Notes under the pieces: model-generated
Seen by the model: the letters and a program-made list of their open reading frames with translations, nothing else
Database searches by the model: none
Told to the model about the DNA's origin: nothing
Made by a program: the position numbers and the translations under genes
Assembly (NCBI GenBank): GCA_024516035.1
Contig: CM044958.1
Coordinates: 21,501,568 to 21,565,567, forward strand
DNA: 64,000 bases
Direction: 5' to 3'
From: Bactericera cockerelli
Lineage: Eukaryota > Arthropoda > Insecta > Hemiptera > Triozidae
Shown here: positions 1 to 10,099 of the stretch, piece after piece
How the letters are laid out: every line of letters begins with the position of its first letter
How positions within the stretch are numbered: position 1 is the stretch's first letter

Positions 1-31
1 CGACCACTTATACTTGTGGTATAAGTGGTCG
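1..31. repeat. Perfect 13-bp inverted repeat (hairpin) at window edge
   Basis: Bases 1-13 (cgaccacttatac) are the exact reverse complement of 19-31, with a 5-base loop. It may be a transposon terminus cut by the window edge or a stable intronic hairpin; nothing in the window decides. Bases 32-660 are AT-rich with poly-T runs and show no gene. Confidence 0.6.
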
Positions 32-675
32 AATTAGTTAGCTCGTTTATATTGTCTATTATATTGTGGAGATAAGTTATGCAGGCGGAAAATTAGCAAG
101 CTTCTAGTGAGTTTTTTTTTTTCAAATCGAAGATTTGTGAGATATTGCGTTTACGTGTTACTGACCCATTGCAAGAAATCTTCAAGTACTTTTTAGTGAC
201 TGTGATTCGACCATTTTCGTCCAAATCTAGATAGCGGGACACTGGTTATTTCCCCGTTGAACCGGTTGAACATCCCCCAGTTAGACCGCCAACAAGTTGA
301 TAACAAATATCTTCCATTAATATGAAACAAGGATTCATTGTCATTTGGACTAATTCATAGCTACAAGATTAAAAGCTAGACTTGCCTATATATTTTTTTT
401 TGTTTTTAATTTTACATAAAATGTTTTACAAAGGTTGGCAATAATAAGCATAATACAATTGTTGGTAGAGTAATAATTAAAAAAAGGATCAGAACATTAT
501 TATTATTTTTTTTTTTTGCTCTACTATTTAATGTAGCTAATATGTTGTACCTAAAACTGCCTATATTAGTTCAGGTGACAATGAATCCTCGTCTCATATT
601 ATGAATATGTAATTTGTTCCATAATGGAATATCAAACTTGTTGAATGCTAACGTCTACCGCTTGTTCTGTTGCAG

Positions 676-939
676 ATGGAGAACATTGGCTACCAGAACG
701 ACACCTCTGAGAAGCTAGCCGAGTCCTCGTGCAACTCCAGCACGGTGGAGCTACACCACGTGTCCAAGAAGCCACAGCCAGGGCACGCGTGCAACGCTGA
801 CGCGTGCCGCCGTGCCAACGCCAAGTCCGTGCCGAGTCCGTGGCACCGGCTCAAGTCCGTGTTTCTGGTGGTTCTCATCGTACTGTTTGGGTTGTGGATT
901 GGCCTCATGGCACTGCTCATCACGAAGAACGCGCTGTAG
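676..939 (+). CDS. Small single-pass membrane protein (coding exon), unrecognised
   Basis: An open frame of 87 codons ends in TAG at 937-939. The ATG directly follows a good 3' splice site (pyrimidine-rich tract, then ttgcag at 670-675), so this looks like a coding exon preceded by an intron in the 5' UTR, or the last exon of a longer protein. Residues about 1-55 are polar with several Cys and Lys/Arg. Residues about 59-82 form one strongly hydrophobic segment (start WHRLKSVFLVVLIVLFGLW) and the protein ends four residues later (TKNAL), the topology of a tail-anchored or type II protein. GC content is far above the flanking DNA, which supports real coding. I do not recognise the family. It is convergent with AQR, and a SINE begins about 20 bp after the stop. 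Confidence 0.6.
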   Translation: MENIGYQNDTSEKLAESSCNSSTVELHHVSKKPQPGHACNADACRRANAKSVPSPWHRLKSVFLVVLIVLFGLWIGLMALLITKNAL

Positions 940-957
940 CCGAGGCTGGGGTGGGAA

Positions 958-1196
958 TATGTGGCCTATGTGTCTGTCCCGGTAGCTCAGTGGTAAAGGC
1001 GGCACTCTGTGAATCCAGAGGTTCCAGACGGCGCGCGTTCGAAACCCAGCCGGGACGTGACAAGTTATCCTCCCATTTGGGATTTTTACCACATAATAAT
1101 ACGTCTTGGGCTTACTGTTGGAATAATCGGACTTGATAGTCCTATTCGGGCAGTATAAACAAGGCGATATTGTTATTATAATTATTGCCATGCAGT
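958..1196 (+). repeat. tRNA-headed SINE, family SC
   Basis: The head resembles a tRNA, with A-box-like gtagctcagtggtaaag and a B-box-like gcgttcgaaaccc. It is followed by a body ending in a motif (cagtataaacaaggcgata) that recurs at 16921-17104, 57150-57322 and 57606-57822. Confidence 0.75.
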
Positions 1197-1321
1197 AAAA
1201 AGTGACGCTGACGTCTCGAGTCCAAAAGCACTGAAAAAAATTGTTCTTTTAAAAGTACATGGGGTCTCAGGAAATAAACAACTTGAAATTGTGGCTAATA
1301 GCATTGCTAATGCCTCGCGCC

Positions 1322-1517
1322 TGAGCCAGCGTCGATGGTTCTAGGCCCAGCGAGTCTAGGACTTGGATGGGTGACCATTCAAATTTGAACCTCGTGATGC
1401 TTACTATTCCTAGCCCAACTCAGACTGGGTGAGGTTCATTTTGAGTAGCTAGTTCGTGAGTTTCCTGCGAATTGAAGGAACAACCTCCGTCGTGATATGA
1501 CCATGCAGTTGATTCCC
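1322..1517 (+). repeat. 5S-rRNA-headed SINE (S5), internally deleted copy
   Basis: It begins gccagcgtcgatgg, the 5' end of the S5 head, then jumps by deletion to the 5S box-C-like cttggatgggtgacc. The common SINE core (ctcagactgggtgaggtt) follows. A tRNA-like SINE remnant in reverse orientation follows to about 1625. From 1630 to 2160 I see only AT-rich DNA and a partial repeat. Confidence 0.7.
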
Positions 1518-2169
1518 CCCCAAAATCCTGGTCTTGAACCGCCGACCTTCTGGCTACGAGTCCTCACTGTTAGCTTCACAGGTCTTTCCACTAGCGCGGT
1601 GTGCTCATGGTAGAATGTTCTAATGGGCATTAGTCGGAGATGTTAGTCTTGTTCCTCGGGTTCCAGCATGCTATTGTTCTGTGCCAAGTTTCTTGGGATT
1701 CCCTCATTGTAAATACCTAGCTATCTTCTGAGAAATTTCTCTTCTCTTGTAAAAGAATAATGTATAATGTAAAAGGATTTAAAATTTAAATCAAAATCAG
1801 TGTCTTTTAAGTTTTTTCAGATCTTTTGACTCTCAACTAACTTAGAAAGAAAGTAGAATCAATCATTAACCTCTGAATTCCATAGAAAGTGTCTTATATA
1901 GTCTGACAACCATCAAATATGATTAAAAGCAATTAGCTATAGAGTTCAAAAGCTCTGAATAAAACTGTGGGTAAAAAAATAAAAAAATAAATAAATGTAC
2001 CATATTCTCACGAGCTTCGGTTCTCTGAGTGCCAGACACATCCCAGGACATCTGTTTCTAGTGGACCTCGTCATCTGGGAGCTGTTAAGAACCCTTTTTT
2101 AAATCCGTCAAAGAAACTAGTCCTGGTCTCGAACTGCCGATCTCCAGGCTACGAGTCCGCACTGTTTTT

Positions 2170-2425
2170 TTTTTAAGTGGGGTTTAACGTCGCTTTCAAC
2201 TGGCATGGTCATATCACGACGGGGGTTTTACCCTCCATTCGCAGGAAACTCACAAACCTGCTACTCACATTGACCTCACCCAGCCTGAGTGGGGCCGGGA
2301 AAAGCCAGCGTCACGAGAATTAGAATTTGAATGGTCACCCATCCAAGTCTTAACCTCGCTGGATGTCGCTTAACTTCGGTGTACTGAAGGGAACCGGTGT
2401 ATTCAACATGCGATCGACGCTAGCT
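2170..2425 (-). repeat. 5S-rRNA-headed SINE (S5), near full length
   Basis: This is the reverse complement of the 8734-8996 element: poly-A tail side at about 2170, core (acccagcctgagtggggccg) in the middle, and the 5S-like head (gctagcgtcgatcgcatgtt on the minus strand) ending at about 2425. Confidence 0.8.
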
Positions 2426-2756
2426 CCCGCACTGTTAGCTACAGAGTTCTTTCCTCAGAATCGCTTCACGTTGGATTATCTATGATCCAGTCCTCACTAT
2501 AAGTCCTATGATCACATTCCAAGCCATGGTTCTGTGATCTTGACAGGGGAACGCTTGACTGGTCGGACAAATAGGAGTAGCATTGAGAAGGCTCCTCTCA
2601 CTAGCGTCGAAATGTTACGGACATTTTCTCAACTCCTAACTACAGTCATAGTATGTTCAGTTGTTGCAGGTTAATTATCGATTAATCTAATCTGAACAAA
2701 TTATCCATTTGTTCTAGAAAAAAATTTCGTTGGTTTCTAGAATCCAGGATTACATG

Positions 2757-2930
2757 CCGACCTCCGTGGTTCAGTGGTTAAGAGCATTGATTGAGGTTGC
2801 GGGTTCGAATCCCGGTCAGAGCGGACAATTCTGATCGAGTTTTTCGTTTTCGGAATGGCTGTAAAAATAAAGTGCCCTGAAGTAATGCAAAAGGGGTTCC
2901 AGGGCACAATTATGACTTTAAAAAAAAAAT
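2757..2930 (+). repeat. tRNA-headed SINE, family SG
   Basis: The head cctccgtggttcagtggtta with a B-box gcgggttcgaatcccgg is followed by a body with gccctgaagtaatgcaaaag. The same arrangement occurs in reverse at 13983-14149 and 29520-29706, where the anticodon-stem region is longer; this copy has a small internal deletion. 2930-3130 shows nothing recognisable. Confidence 0.75.
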
Positions 2931-3132
2931 CTAAGCATCCTGTGGTAACATTGTAACACCACATTTCGAAAATATTAATATTTTTCTCATTGGTCTCCTA
3001 GGCCTTCGTACCTTCCATAATAATTATGTATGATTCATTGTATTGATTTGAAGGGTAAAATTACCAGACATTTTGTAATACCTTTGTGCTACTCGAGTCT
3101 TGTTAAGTATTTTTTTAAAAGAGATAATGTAC

Positions 3133-3318
3133 GAACAGGCCCTTGTTTCAGGAACCACTCTCCACTCTCATAATCCCCAAATCTCCTTGCAACCGTCACA
3201 CAACGCACTTTGATTGGTTAATTTGAACGCAGTAACCAACCGCCGTCACACAGAGTGCGTTGTGTGACAGCGAAGATTCGGTGATTTTGAGAGTGTTTTC
3301 TGGAACGGGGCACTGGAA
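3133..3318. mobile_element. MITE-like palindromic element M1
   Basis: Its ends are partly complementary (aaccactctccactctcataat and gattttgagagtgttttctgg). Its centre is a palindrome holding gattggtt and its complement. Related copies lie at 58205-58350, 58616-58760 and 61238-61432. Confidence 0.6.
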
Positions 3319-3416
3319 CTTGTGAATGAGATTGTTAATTTCACCCTTGAATTTTGAATGCACCTTTGAAGACACTAAACTTATTTATAACTATGTATGA
3401 TTTTATTTGTGGTTAA

Positions 3417-3665
3417 GTACGACCTCTTCACAATTTTTGTGGGTAGCGTAGCATTACTAAGAACCTCCTTTACTTTTCGAATTCTATCACACTAATTTCT
3501 CCACTGGTCTTTACTCGTACAAGTAACTACTCATTTTTCGTCACGAGGTATGAGTGGACCCCAAACATCCAAGTACAGAGCAGAAAAATTCCTGCCCCGT
3601 TGGGGATCGAACCCAGGCCACCATGCGTGCAATGCCTAGCGTGCTAACTCAATCGGCAACGGTGA
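3417..3665 (-). repeat. tRNA-headed SINE, family SY
   Basis: On the minus strand a tRNA-like head (B box ggttcgatccccaacgggg) is followed by a body also found at 24755-25030 (cacgaggtatgagtggaccc on the plus strand). 3670-4490 is AT-rich and probably contains the AQR 3' UTR. Confidence 0.65.
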
Positions 3666-4354
3666 CTACTTTATTAATAATTATTATTTTGGCTTAAATT
3701 TCGAGTTTAACTCTCAACTGCCATATTTTTGTGCATTCAAAAATCCTCGTCCTTTTATTGCATATCATTTCTTTTTCAAACACATTTTGTATCTTGTACT
3801 CTTTGTAAAATTGCATTGATCGGTGCATTCATAAACAGTACCACAAATTTAGGTCCGTTTAAGGTGAAAGTTGACCTAAATTTATTGATACACTATTAAT
3901 TTTACACAACTTTAATGGATTGTTTAGTTGGAATAATGTACTGTATATTTTTTAAGGGTCATTTAATATTCATTCGTTTTTTTTTTTTTGGTTTTCAATT
4001 TATTTTTTGAGATATAAGTGTTCTACACCCAAAGTCTTTCTTGAGGATAGGAACAAACTGTCACGGAAATTCGAAATAATTTAAAGTTTTTATGAAACTA
4101 GATTGTAAACGATGTAAATATTATTTTAAGTTAATTAGATATCTTCGTCATATTCATTTGTCTTTCTCTCGGACTTTACCATTATGTTACCTTAGAGTTA
4201 AGAATAAAATAAATACAATGTTAAATTTTCTATAAACGCGTTTTAATTTGTTACAAATTTATTTACAGTTTTTAAGAGAAGAAAAAAAATATAAATATTT
4301 TTTTTGAAATCAGGAGAGTTTAATTCGTCCAGAAAAGTTATCAGCTCAATTTCG

Positions 4355-4382
4355 AAAAAACCTACCGGAAGGTAGGTTTTTT
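4355..4382. repeat. Strong hairpin in the AQR 3' flank
   Basis: aaaaaacctacc (4355-4366) pairs perfectly with ggtaggtttttt (4371-4382) around a 4-base loop (ggaa). It lies about 110 bp past the AQR stop, so it is probably in the 3' UTR. A minus-strand AATAAA (plus tttatt near 4257) lies further downstream. Role unknown. Confidence 0.6.
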
Positions 4383-4492
4383 TGTTATTGTTGTGATTTA
4401 CTTTGTGTTCCAGCACTTCAAGCTATCTAAAATGGTCCGATTTTAAATGTCAGGTTCATCACCCATGAGATATACGTTATTGCGTAGACTCC

Positions 4493-6096
4493 TCACTCAG
4501 TCTCCATGGCCTCCCCTTCCTCCTCCCCCTCACTCTCATCACTCTCCCCTCCCCCGGGGTGCATGTCCACTCTCCCCTCCACCTCCTTCACCGGGATCTG
4601 GCCTGGCTTGGCCCACTTCTCCGCGTTCAGCTGGGCCCGTCCATAGAACTCCTTCTTCATGCTGCTCACCTTCTCCACGTACAAGTTGTACACGAAGGTG
4701 GTGAGCTGCACCATGTCCGCCAGCACGAGGAACTTGTGAACGGGGCTTGTGTGGCGTCGACTCGTGGGGAACGACTCCTGCGGGACCAGGTGCAGCTGCT
4801 GGGGTCGACTCATGAGCTGGTTGAAGGCGGGCGTCAGCTCGAAACAGTTGCGGAAGAGAGAGACCCGCGCGAACACGTAGAGGCCGAGCCGCGCGCGGGA
4901 CATGGCGACTATGAGGCGCCGCACGTCCCGCAGGTGCCCCACGCTGGAGGTCCGCACCAGAGACAGCAGGATGTAGTCGTTCTGCTGCCCCTGGTACTTG
5001 TCCACTGTCGTCACCTTGTGTGGGCGCCCGATGAGGGGGTTGTCCGCGCAGCGCGTGTTGATCACGTCGCGGATCAAATGCTTCTGCCCGTTGTACGTGG
5101 ACAGGATGGTGATCTGGTGGGCGGGGTACCCCAGCAGCCGCATGTACATGAAGAGGGCCACACAGGACTCCGCCTCCGCTAGGTTCTGGTAGAAGTAGGG
5201 CTGGGGCTCGCTCTCCCCCACCCCGTTGAAGTCCTCCACATTGACCAGCTGGAAGTCGTACACCAGGCCGGCGTTGGCCTTGAGGTACTCCGGGTACACG
5301 CCCACGTGGGCCATGTTGTCCAGCCTCTTGTAGCGCCAGGAGTAGAGGCGGGCGAGGGAGGGGCGGGCCCTGCCCTGGGCGTCCAGGTCCACGGTGGGCG
5401 CCCCGAGGCGGACCAGGCGGGAGAACAGGCTCTGCTCCATGTTGGAGTACTTCTGGAAGGCCATGTTCTTGATGACGGGCGGCAGCTGGTTGTGGTCTCC
5501 TATCATGATCCAGCGCTTCAGTCTGTTGAACCCGTCCTGTGGGTTCTGCAGCAGCAGGGGGATGAAGGTCTCTATCTCCAGGATCTGGGCGGACTCCTCC
5601 ATGAGGATGTTGTCGTACTTGAAGCCCATGTCCACCAGCTCCTGTCTCTTGAGCGCGGCGTGCGTGCAGGTCATGGCTATGATCCGGGCCTCCTTCACCA
5701 GCAGGTACTTGCTCCTGTCCAGGCCACTGCGCAGCAGCTCAAAGGCGCGGAACTCCTCCAGCTGGGTGAAGATCTTCTCTATGTAGCGGAAGCAGCCCTC
5801 GGCCGTCTCCATGTCCGCCTCGTAGGTCTTGCCCTTGAACAGAGGCTTGGGCGCGTTCTCGAAGAAGCCATGGAAGGGGAAGGCCGCGCTGAGCTGGCCG
5901 AGGGCCACGGGGTGGCCAGGGCGCGGCCGCACCGAGGCCAGGTACTTCTCCCAGCGGGCCAGCACCTGGTAGAGGAAGAAGTGGCCGGCTGTCTCGCAGG
6001 TGCTGGCCACCTCCCCCGGCACCTCCAGGGAGGTCTGCAGTCTCTCCACCTCCTGCAAGAGGTCCAGGCGCTTGGCCAGCACATAGTTCACACGTC
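4493..6096 (-). CDS. AQR: AQR exon 12: C-terminal two thirds of the helicase
   Basis: It starts after an acceptor CAG (minus strand, 6099-6097), in phase with exon 11 (split Gly), and reads 534 codons to TGA at 4495-4493. Visible SF1/UPF1-type motifs: the motif Ia/Ib area ([10 protein letters not shown]), motif II as EESAQ (the family uses a DE-like EEAAQ), motif [11 protein letters not shown], motif IV region [15 protein letters not shown], motif [20 protein letters not shown] and motif [17 protein letters not shown]. The last about 30 residues are acidic ([14 protein letters not shown]). This tail is shorter than the one I know from vertebrates. GC content is high and codon use is strongly biased compared with the AT-rich introns. 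Confidence 0.95.
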
Positions 6097-6384
6097 CTGG
6101 GGGGGAAAGGAAAATGGTGTGTTTGAGTCGGGATCTCACAGAGATTCATATTTTGTTGCGACTTTTGCGATTCTTAGAAGCTTTTATCATTAGCTTAGGA
6201 AAAGAACCTTTGTAAAAATCCAATATTGTTAATAAATATATAAAATGTTTTAAAAAAAATGTTTTGAATAAGAATATAGACGGGTTAATGTAAATTTAAG
6301 CATCATTTTGCACTATCTGACCTAACTAACGTCCTGAGGGTCAAACTTGTTCTTCCTCACAAAAAAAATGATAATACTTTTAAG

Positions 6385-6557
6385 GCTAGGTAACCACTAG
6401 GCGAGGTTAATGCTTGCACCATTTTCTACCACATCATTATTATGCGGTCATTTACTCTTGAATAAATGAGGAAATGCATTGTGTGAGATTCGAATCAACA
6501 GATTCCTACGCTACTTTTTATCACCAGACTAGCGCCTTAACCACTAAACTACCAGTG
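6385..6557 (-). repeat. tRNA-headed SINE, family SL
   Basis: On the minus strand the head reads cactggtagtttagtggtta with a B-box region gattcgaatctcac. It is related to 34755-34966 and 42168-42376. It lies in the AQR intron between exons 11 and 12. Confidence 0.65.
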
Positions 6558-6599
6558 TACGGTGATTATTATAAAAAACACGAAGAAACATTTTTTTTT

Positions 6600-7012
6600 A
6601 ATGAGATGATCGCAGGTTCGCCTCCTGATCAGAGGGTCGCGGGTTCAACTTCCGATCAGAGAGGATCGTAGGTTCAACTCTTGATCAGAGGGTCGCAGTC
6701 GATTCCTGATCAACGGGTCGCAATCAACTCCTGATCAACGAGTCACAATCGACTCCTGATCAACGAGTCGCAGGTTCAACTCCTGATCAACGAGTCGCAG
6801 GTTCAACTCCTGATCAACGAGTCACAATCGGCTCCTGATCAACGAGTCACAATCGACTCCTGATCAACGAGTCGCAGGTTCAACTCCTGATCAACGAGTC
6901 GCAGGTTCAACTCCTGATCAACGGGTCGCAATCGACTCCTGATCAACGAGTCGCAGGTTCAACTCCTGATCAACGGGTCGCAATCGACTCCTGATTAGAG
7001 GGTTAAGTGGCA
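6600..7012. repeat. Minisatellite array A: B-box-like repeats in the intron after AQR exon 11
   Basis: About 27-bp units (gatcaacgagtcgcaggttc and relatives) are repeated about 14 times. Many contain ggttcaactcc, a close match to the RNA polymerase III B box. The same sequence continues at 7572-7618 up to the exon 11 donor, so the array originally abutted the splice site and was separated by the SINE at 7066-7427 and AT-rich DNA. Confidence 0.8.
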
Positions 7013-7065
7013 GAGAATGCCTAAGGCATTAACTTCGCCCCGGATTACAATACATTGTACATTTA

Positions 7066-7427
7066 TATCTCCCTTGCCTTTATCCCATATTAGCTTATGT
7101 TGCTTTTGGGGTCGGCATTGTTCAATCTCATGGTTGAGGTTGGTAGGGTGGAGCATGTTTTTTTTTTATGGCTGGATGCCCTTCCTAACGCAAACGATTC
7201 TACTTGATTTAACGTCCTGGATTAGGACGGGGGTTTTACCATCCATTCGCTGGGAATCGTACCAGCTACCCACATTAACCTCACCCAGCCTGGGTAGGGC
7301 CGGAAATGGCAGCCTCACGTGTTTGGATGGAACAGAATTTTCTTCGAAAAGTCTGCCCCAGCCGGGAGTTGAACTCGGGAACTCTGGACTACGGGCAGTA
7401 GTCACAACCATTACGCCACGGAGGCTG
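7066..7427 (-). repeat. tRNA-headed SINE sharing the S5 core (family SV), full length with 18-bp target duplication
   Basis: It is flanked by an exact 18-bp direct repeat (caatacattgtacattta at 7048-7065 and 7428-7445). On the minus strand it has a tRNA-like head (gcctccgtggcgtaatggtt, B box gagttcaactcccgg). This is followed by a core nearly identical to that of the 5S-headed SINE (aggctgggtgaggttaatgt and atggtaaaacccccgtc). Confidence 0.85.
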
Positions 7428-7618
7428 CAATACATTGTACATTTAAATTTAAATATTTTTTTTTCTTCTATATCTGATTTTGTAAATACCTATTGTTAAT
7501 TTTTTTTTTTATCTTTGTTAATAATTTATTGTTGTATGTATTGTATAAAAAAATAAAGTGTAAATAAATAAGGGTCGCAGGTTCAACTCCTAATCAGCGG
7601 GCCGCGAGTTCGACTCAC

Positions 7619-7914
7619 CGTAGCGGCTGAAGTCCTTCTCCGTCTCGAGCGCCTCCTCGCCATGCCCCAGCCGCAGCAGATGTCTCTCGTCCACGTCGAG
7701 GCCCATGATCTTCTCGAACAGCTGGTTCAGGGCCTGGTTGGAGTGGGTCACTATGAGCGTGCGCTGGGCGGGGAAGTTGTGGTACAGGTTGGAGATGATC
7801 TGGACGGCCACGTCGGTCTTGCCCGTCCCCGGGGGCCCCACCACGAGCGTCAGGCCTGGCTGCATGCCCGCCCGTATGGCCTCCACCTGGGTCGGCGTGA
7901 AGGGGATGGTGTTC
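7619..7914 (-). CDS. AQR: AQR exon 11: Walker A exon
   Basis: Acceptor CAG at 7917-7915; donor GTGAGT from 7618 down. It starts with the last base of a Lys codon and ends with the first base of a Gly codon completed by exon 12. It encodes [20 protein letters not shown], then the ATP-binding Walker [10 protein letters not shown], motif Ia ([18 protein letters not shown]) and [20 protein letters not shown]. This is the Q-motif/Walker A part of the SF1 helicase domain and matches Aquarius almost residue for residue. All residues needed for nucleotide binding are present. Confidence 0.95.
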
Positions 7915-7926
7915 CTGTGGGGCGGG

Positions 7927-8220
7927 AGGGGAGCGGGGTGTGTGCTTTTTAAAATTGTTAGTGAAAAGAAGGTCCTGGGTTCGATCCCCCGTGCCGACAA
8001 AAATTTGTATTCTCAATTTGGTTACAATTGTTTGAAACGGATACCTTCCGGTGCGCTCGTGTTGACCCAGCACTTAAATGGGAAGTATTGTGTCACTTCT
8101 CGCCCATCACAGGGGAGGCATACTACGGGATGGGCAGGATACAACACAGACCACAAGCGTCTACAGTAGCTCCTGTTTCATGGCTACGAAATAAAAAAAA
8201 AGGCTGTGAAACACTCATCT
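7927..8220 (+). repeat. SINE-like repeat, family SX
   Basis: A B-box-like gggttcgatccccc at about 7978 is followed by a body (tcgcccatcacaggggaggc) that recurs at 57822-57935 and in reverse at 44425-44533. 8221-8455 is AT-rich with nothing recognised. Confidence 0.6.
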
Positions 8221-8457
8221 TTTAAAAAAAAAAGTAGGACGAAAGGTCGGGTGGAAGAGATTGACATAGGCGATAACCACCTTTTCGTTAAGACATTATT
8301 CAACAATTTCGATCAATCTTTATTTACAATTTTTTTATTATACAGGTGCAGTCAAAAGAGACACATTAATGAAAGATAAATAAAGTTTGATTAAGGGTGG
8401 TGATAATGCCTTTGGACATAATATATGTGTGTGTTGTATTTATTTGTATTCTAGGAA

Positions 8458-9940
8458 CTTACTTACTTGCGGGGCTCACTAGACAGGTAGGGGCCGCGGC
8501 TAGGAATCACGTGGGGCTCCACAGTGATGATTCCTAACCCATACTACCAGTACAAATTACTTGCGGGGCTCACTGGACAGGTAGGGGCCACGGCTAGGAA
8601 TCACGTGGGGCTCCACAGTGATGATTCCTAACCCATACTACCAGTACAACTTACTTGCGGGGCTCACTGGATAAGTAGGGACCGCGGCTAGGAATCACGT
8701 GGGGCTCCACAGTGATGATTCCTAACCCATACTGCCAGCGTCGATGGCATGTTGAATACACCGGTTCCCTTCAGAACACCGAAGTTAAGCGACATCCAGC
8801 GAGGTTAAGACTTGGATGGGTGACCATTCAAATTCTAATTCTCGTGACGCTGGCTTTTCCCGGCCCCACTCAGGCTGGGTGAGGTCAATGTGATAGCAGG
8901 TTTGTGAGTTTCCTGCGAATGGAGGGTAAAACCCCCGTCGTGATATGACCATGGCAGTTGAAAGCGACGTTAAACCCGCATTAAAAAAAAAAAAAATAAC
9001 CCATACTACCAGTACAACTTACTTGCGAGGCTCATGGACAGGTAGGGACCCCGGCTTAGGAATCACGTGGGCTCCACAGTGATGATTCCTAACCCATACT
9101 ACCAGTACAACTTACTTGCGGGGCTCACTGGACAGGTAGGGACCGCGGCTAGGAATCACGTGGGGCTCCACAGTGATGATTCCTACCCATACTACCAGTA
9201 CAACTTACTTGCGGGGCTCACTGGATAAGTAGGGACCGCGGCTAGGAATCACGTGGGCTCCAAAACTAACCCATACTACCAGTACAACTTACTCGGGCTC
9301 ACTGGACAGGTAGGGACCGGCTAGGAATCACGTGGGGCTCCACATGATGATTCCTAACCCATACTACCAGTACAACTTACTTGCGGGGCTCACTGGAAGT
9401 AGGGACCGCGGCTAGGAATCACGTGGGGCTCCACAGTGATGATTCCTACCCATACTACCAGTACAACTTACTTCGGGCTCACTGGACAGTAGGGACCCCG
9501 GCTAGGAATCACGTGGGGCTCCACAGTGATGATTTCCTAACCCATACTACCAGTACAACTTACTTGCGGGGCTCACTGGACAGGTAGGGGCCACGGCTAG
9601 GAATCACGTGGGGCTCCACAGTGATGATTCCTAACCCATACTACCAGTACAACTTACTTACGAGGCTCACTGGACAGGTAGGGACCCCGGCTAGGAATCA
9701 CGTGGGGCTCCACAGTGATGATTCCTAACCCATACTACCAGTACAACTTACTTGCGGGGCTCACTGGACAGGTAGGGGCCACGGCTAGGAATCACGTGGG
9801 GCTCCACAGTGATGATTCCTAACCCATACTACCAGTACAACTTACTTGCGGGGCTCACTGGACAGGTAAGGGTCCCCGGCTAGGAATCACGTGGGGCTCC
9901 ACAGTGATGATTCCTAACCCATACTACCAGTACAACTTAC
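8458..9940 (-). repeat. Minisatellite array B: copies of the 3' end of AQR exon 10 with its donor site
   Basis: About 14 units of about 92-94 bp, interrupted by a 5S SINE. On the minus strand each unit holds about 65 bases of exon 10 (encoding ITVEPHVIPSRGPYLSSEPR), the donor CGCAA|GTAAGT and about 27 bases of intron. The functional copy is the first on the minus strand (exon 10, 9941-10086), so the array lies wholly in the downstream intron. Some units carry one- to three-base deletions. Confidence 0.9.
8734..8996 (+). repeat. Full-length 5S-rRNA-headed SINE (S5) inserted in array B
   Basis: It is flanked by an 11-bp target duplication (taacccatact at 8723-8733 and 8997-9007). The first about 120 bases read as a 5S rRNA derivative: 5' end gccagcgtcgatggcatgtt, box-A area caccgaagttaagc, box C cttggatgggtgacc and the 3' stem gacgctggc. 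Then come the SINE core (aggctgggtgaggtcaatgt, gagggtaaaacccccgtcgt) and a poly-A tail. It is a retroposon, not a 5S gene. Confidence 0.92.
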
Positions 9941-10086
9941 TTGCGGGGCTCACTGGACAGGTAAGGTCCCCGGCTAGGAATCACGTGGGGCTCCACAGTG
10001 ATGATTCGCTTCCCCTCCGTTGTCTCAGTCTCCATCTGCTCCTCCTCTCCCTCTCTCTCCTCCTCCTCTGTCCGCTTTTTCAGCAC
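9941..10086 (-). CDS. AQR: AQR exon 10
   Basis: Acceptor CAG at 10089-10087 after ctaccccc. 146 nt in phase 0, ending with two bases of a Lys codon completed by exon 11. It encodes VLKKRTEEEE, an acidic stretch (EGEEEQMETETTEGK), then RIITVEPHVIPSRGPYLSSE. This joins the beta-rich region to the helicase core, as in Aquarius. The acidic linker lies where the family also has a charged low-complexity insert. Its donor is the first of about 15 equivalent donors in the adjoining array. Confidence 0.9.
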
Positions 10087-10099
10087 CTGGGGGTAGTTT

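Noticed and set aside
4559..6193. Plus-strand frames of 207 and 295 codons opposite AQR exon 12
   Set aside because: GC-rich antisense shadow of the helicase exon; no family features.
8734..8853. 5S rRNA gene
   Set aside because: The 5S-like head is diverged, joined to a SINE core and poly-A, and flanked by a target duplication.
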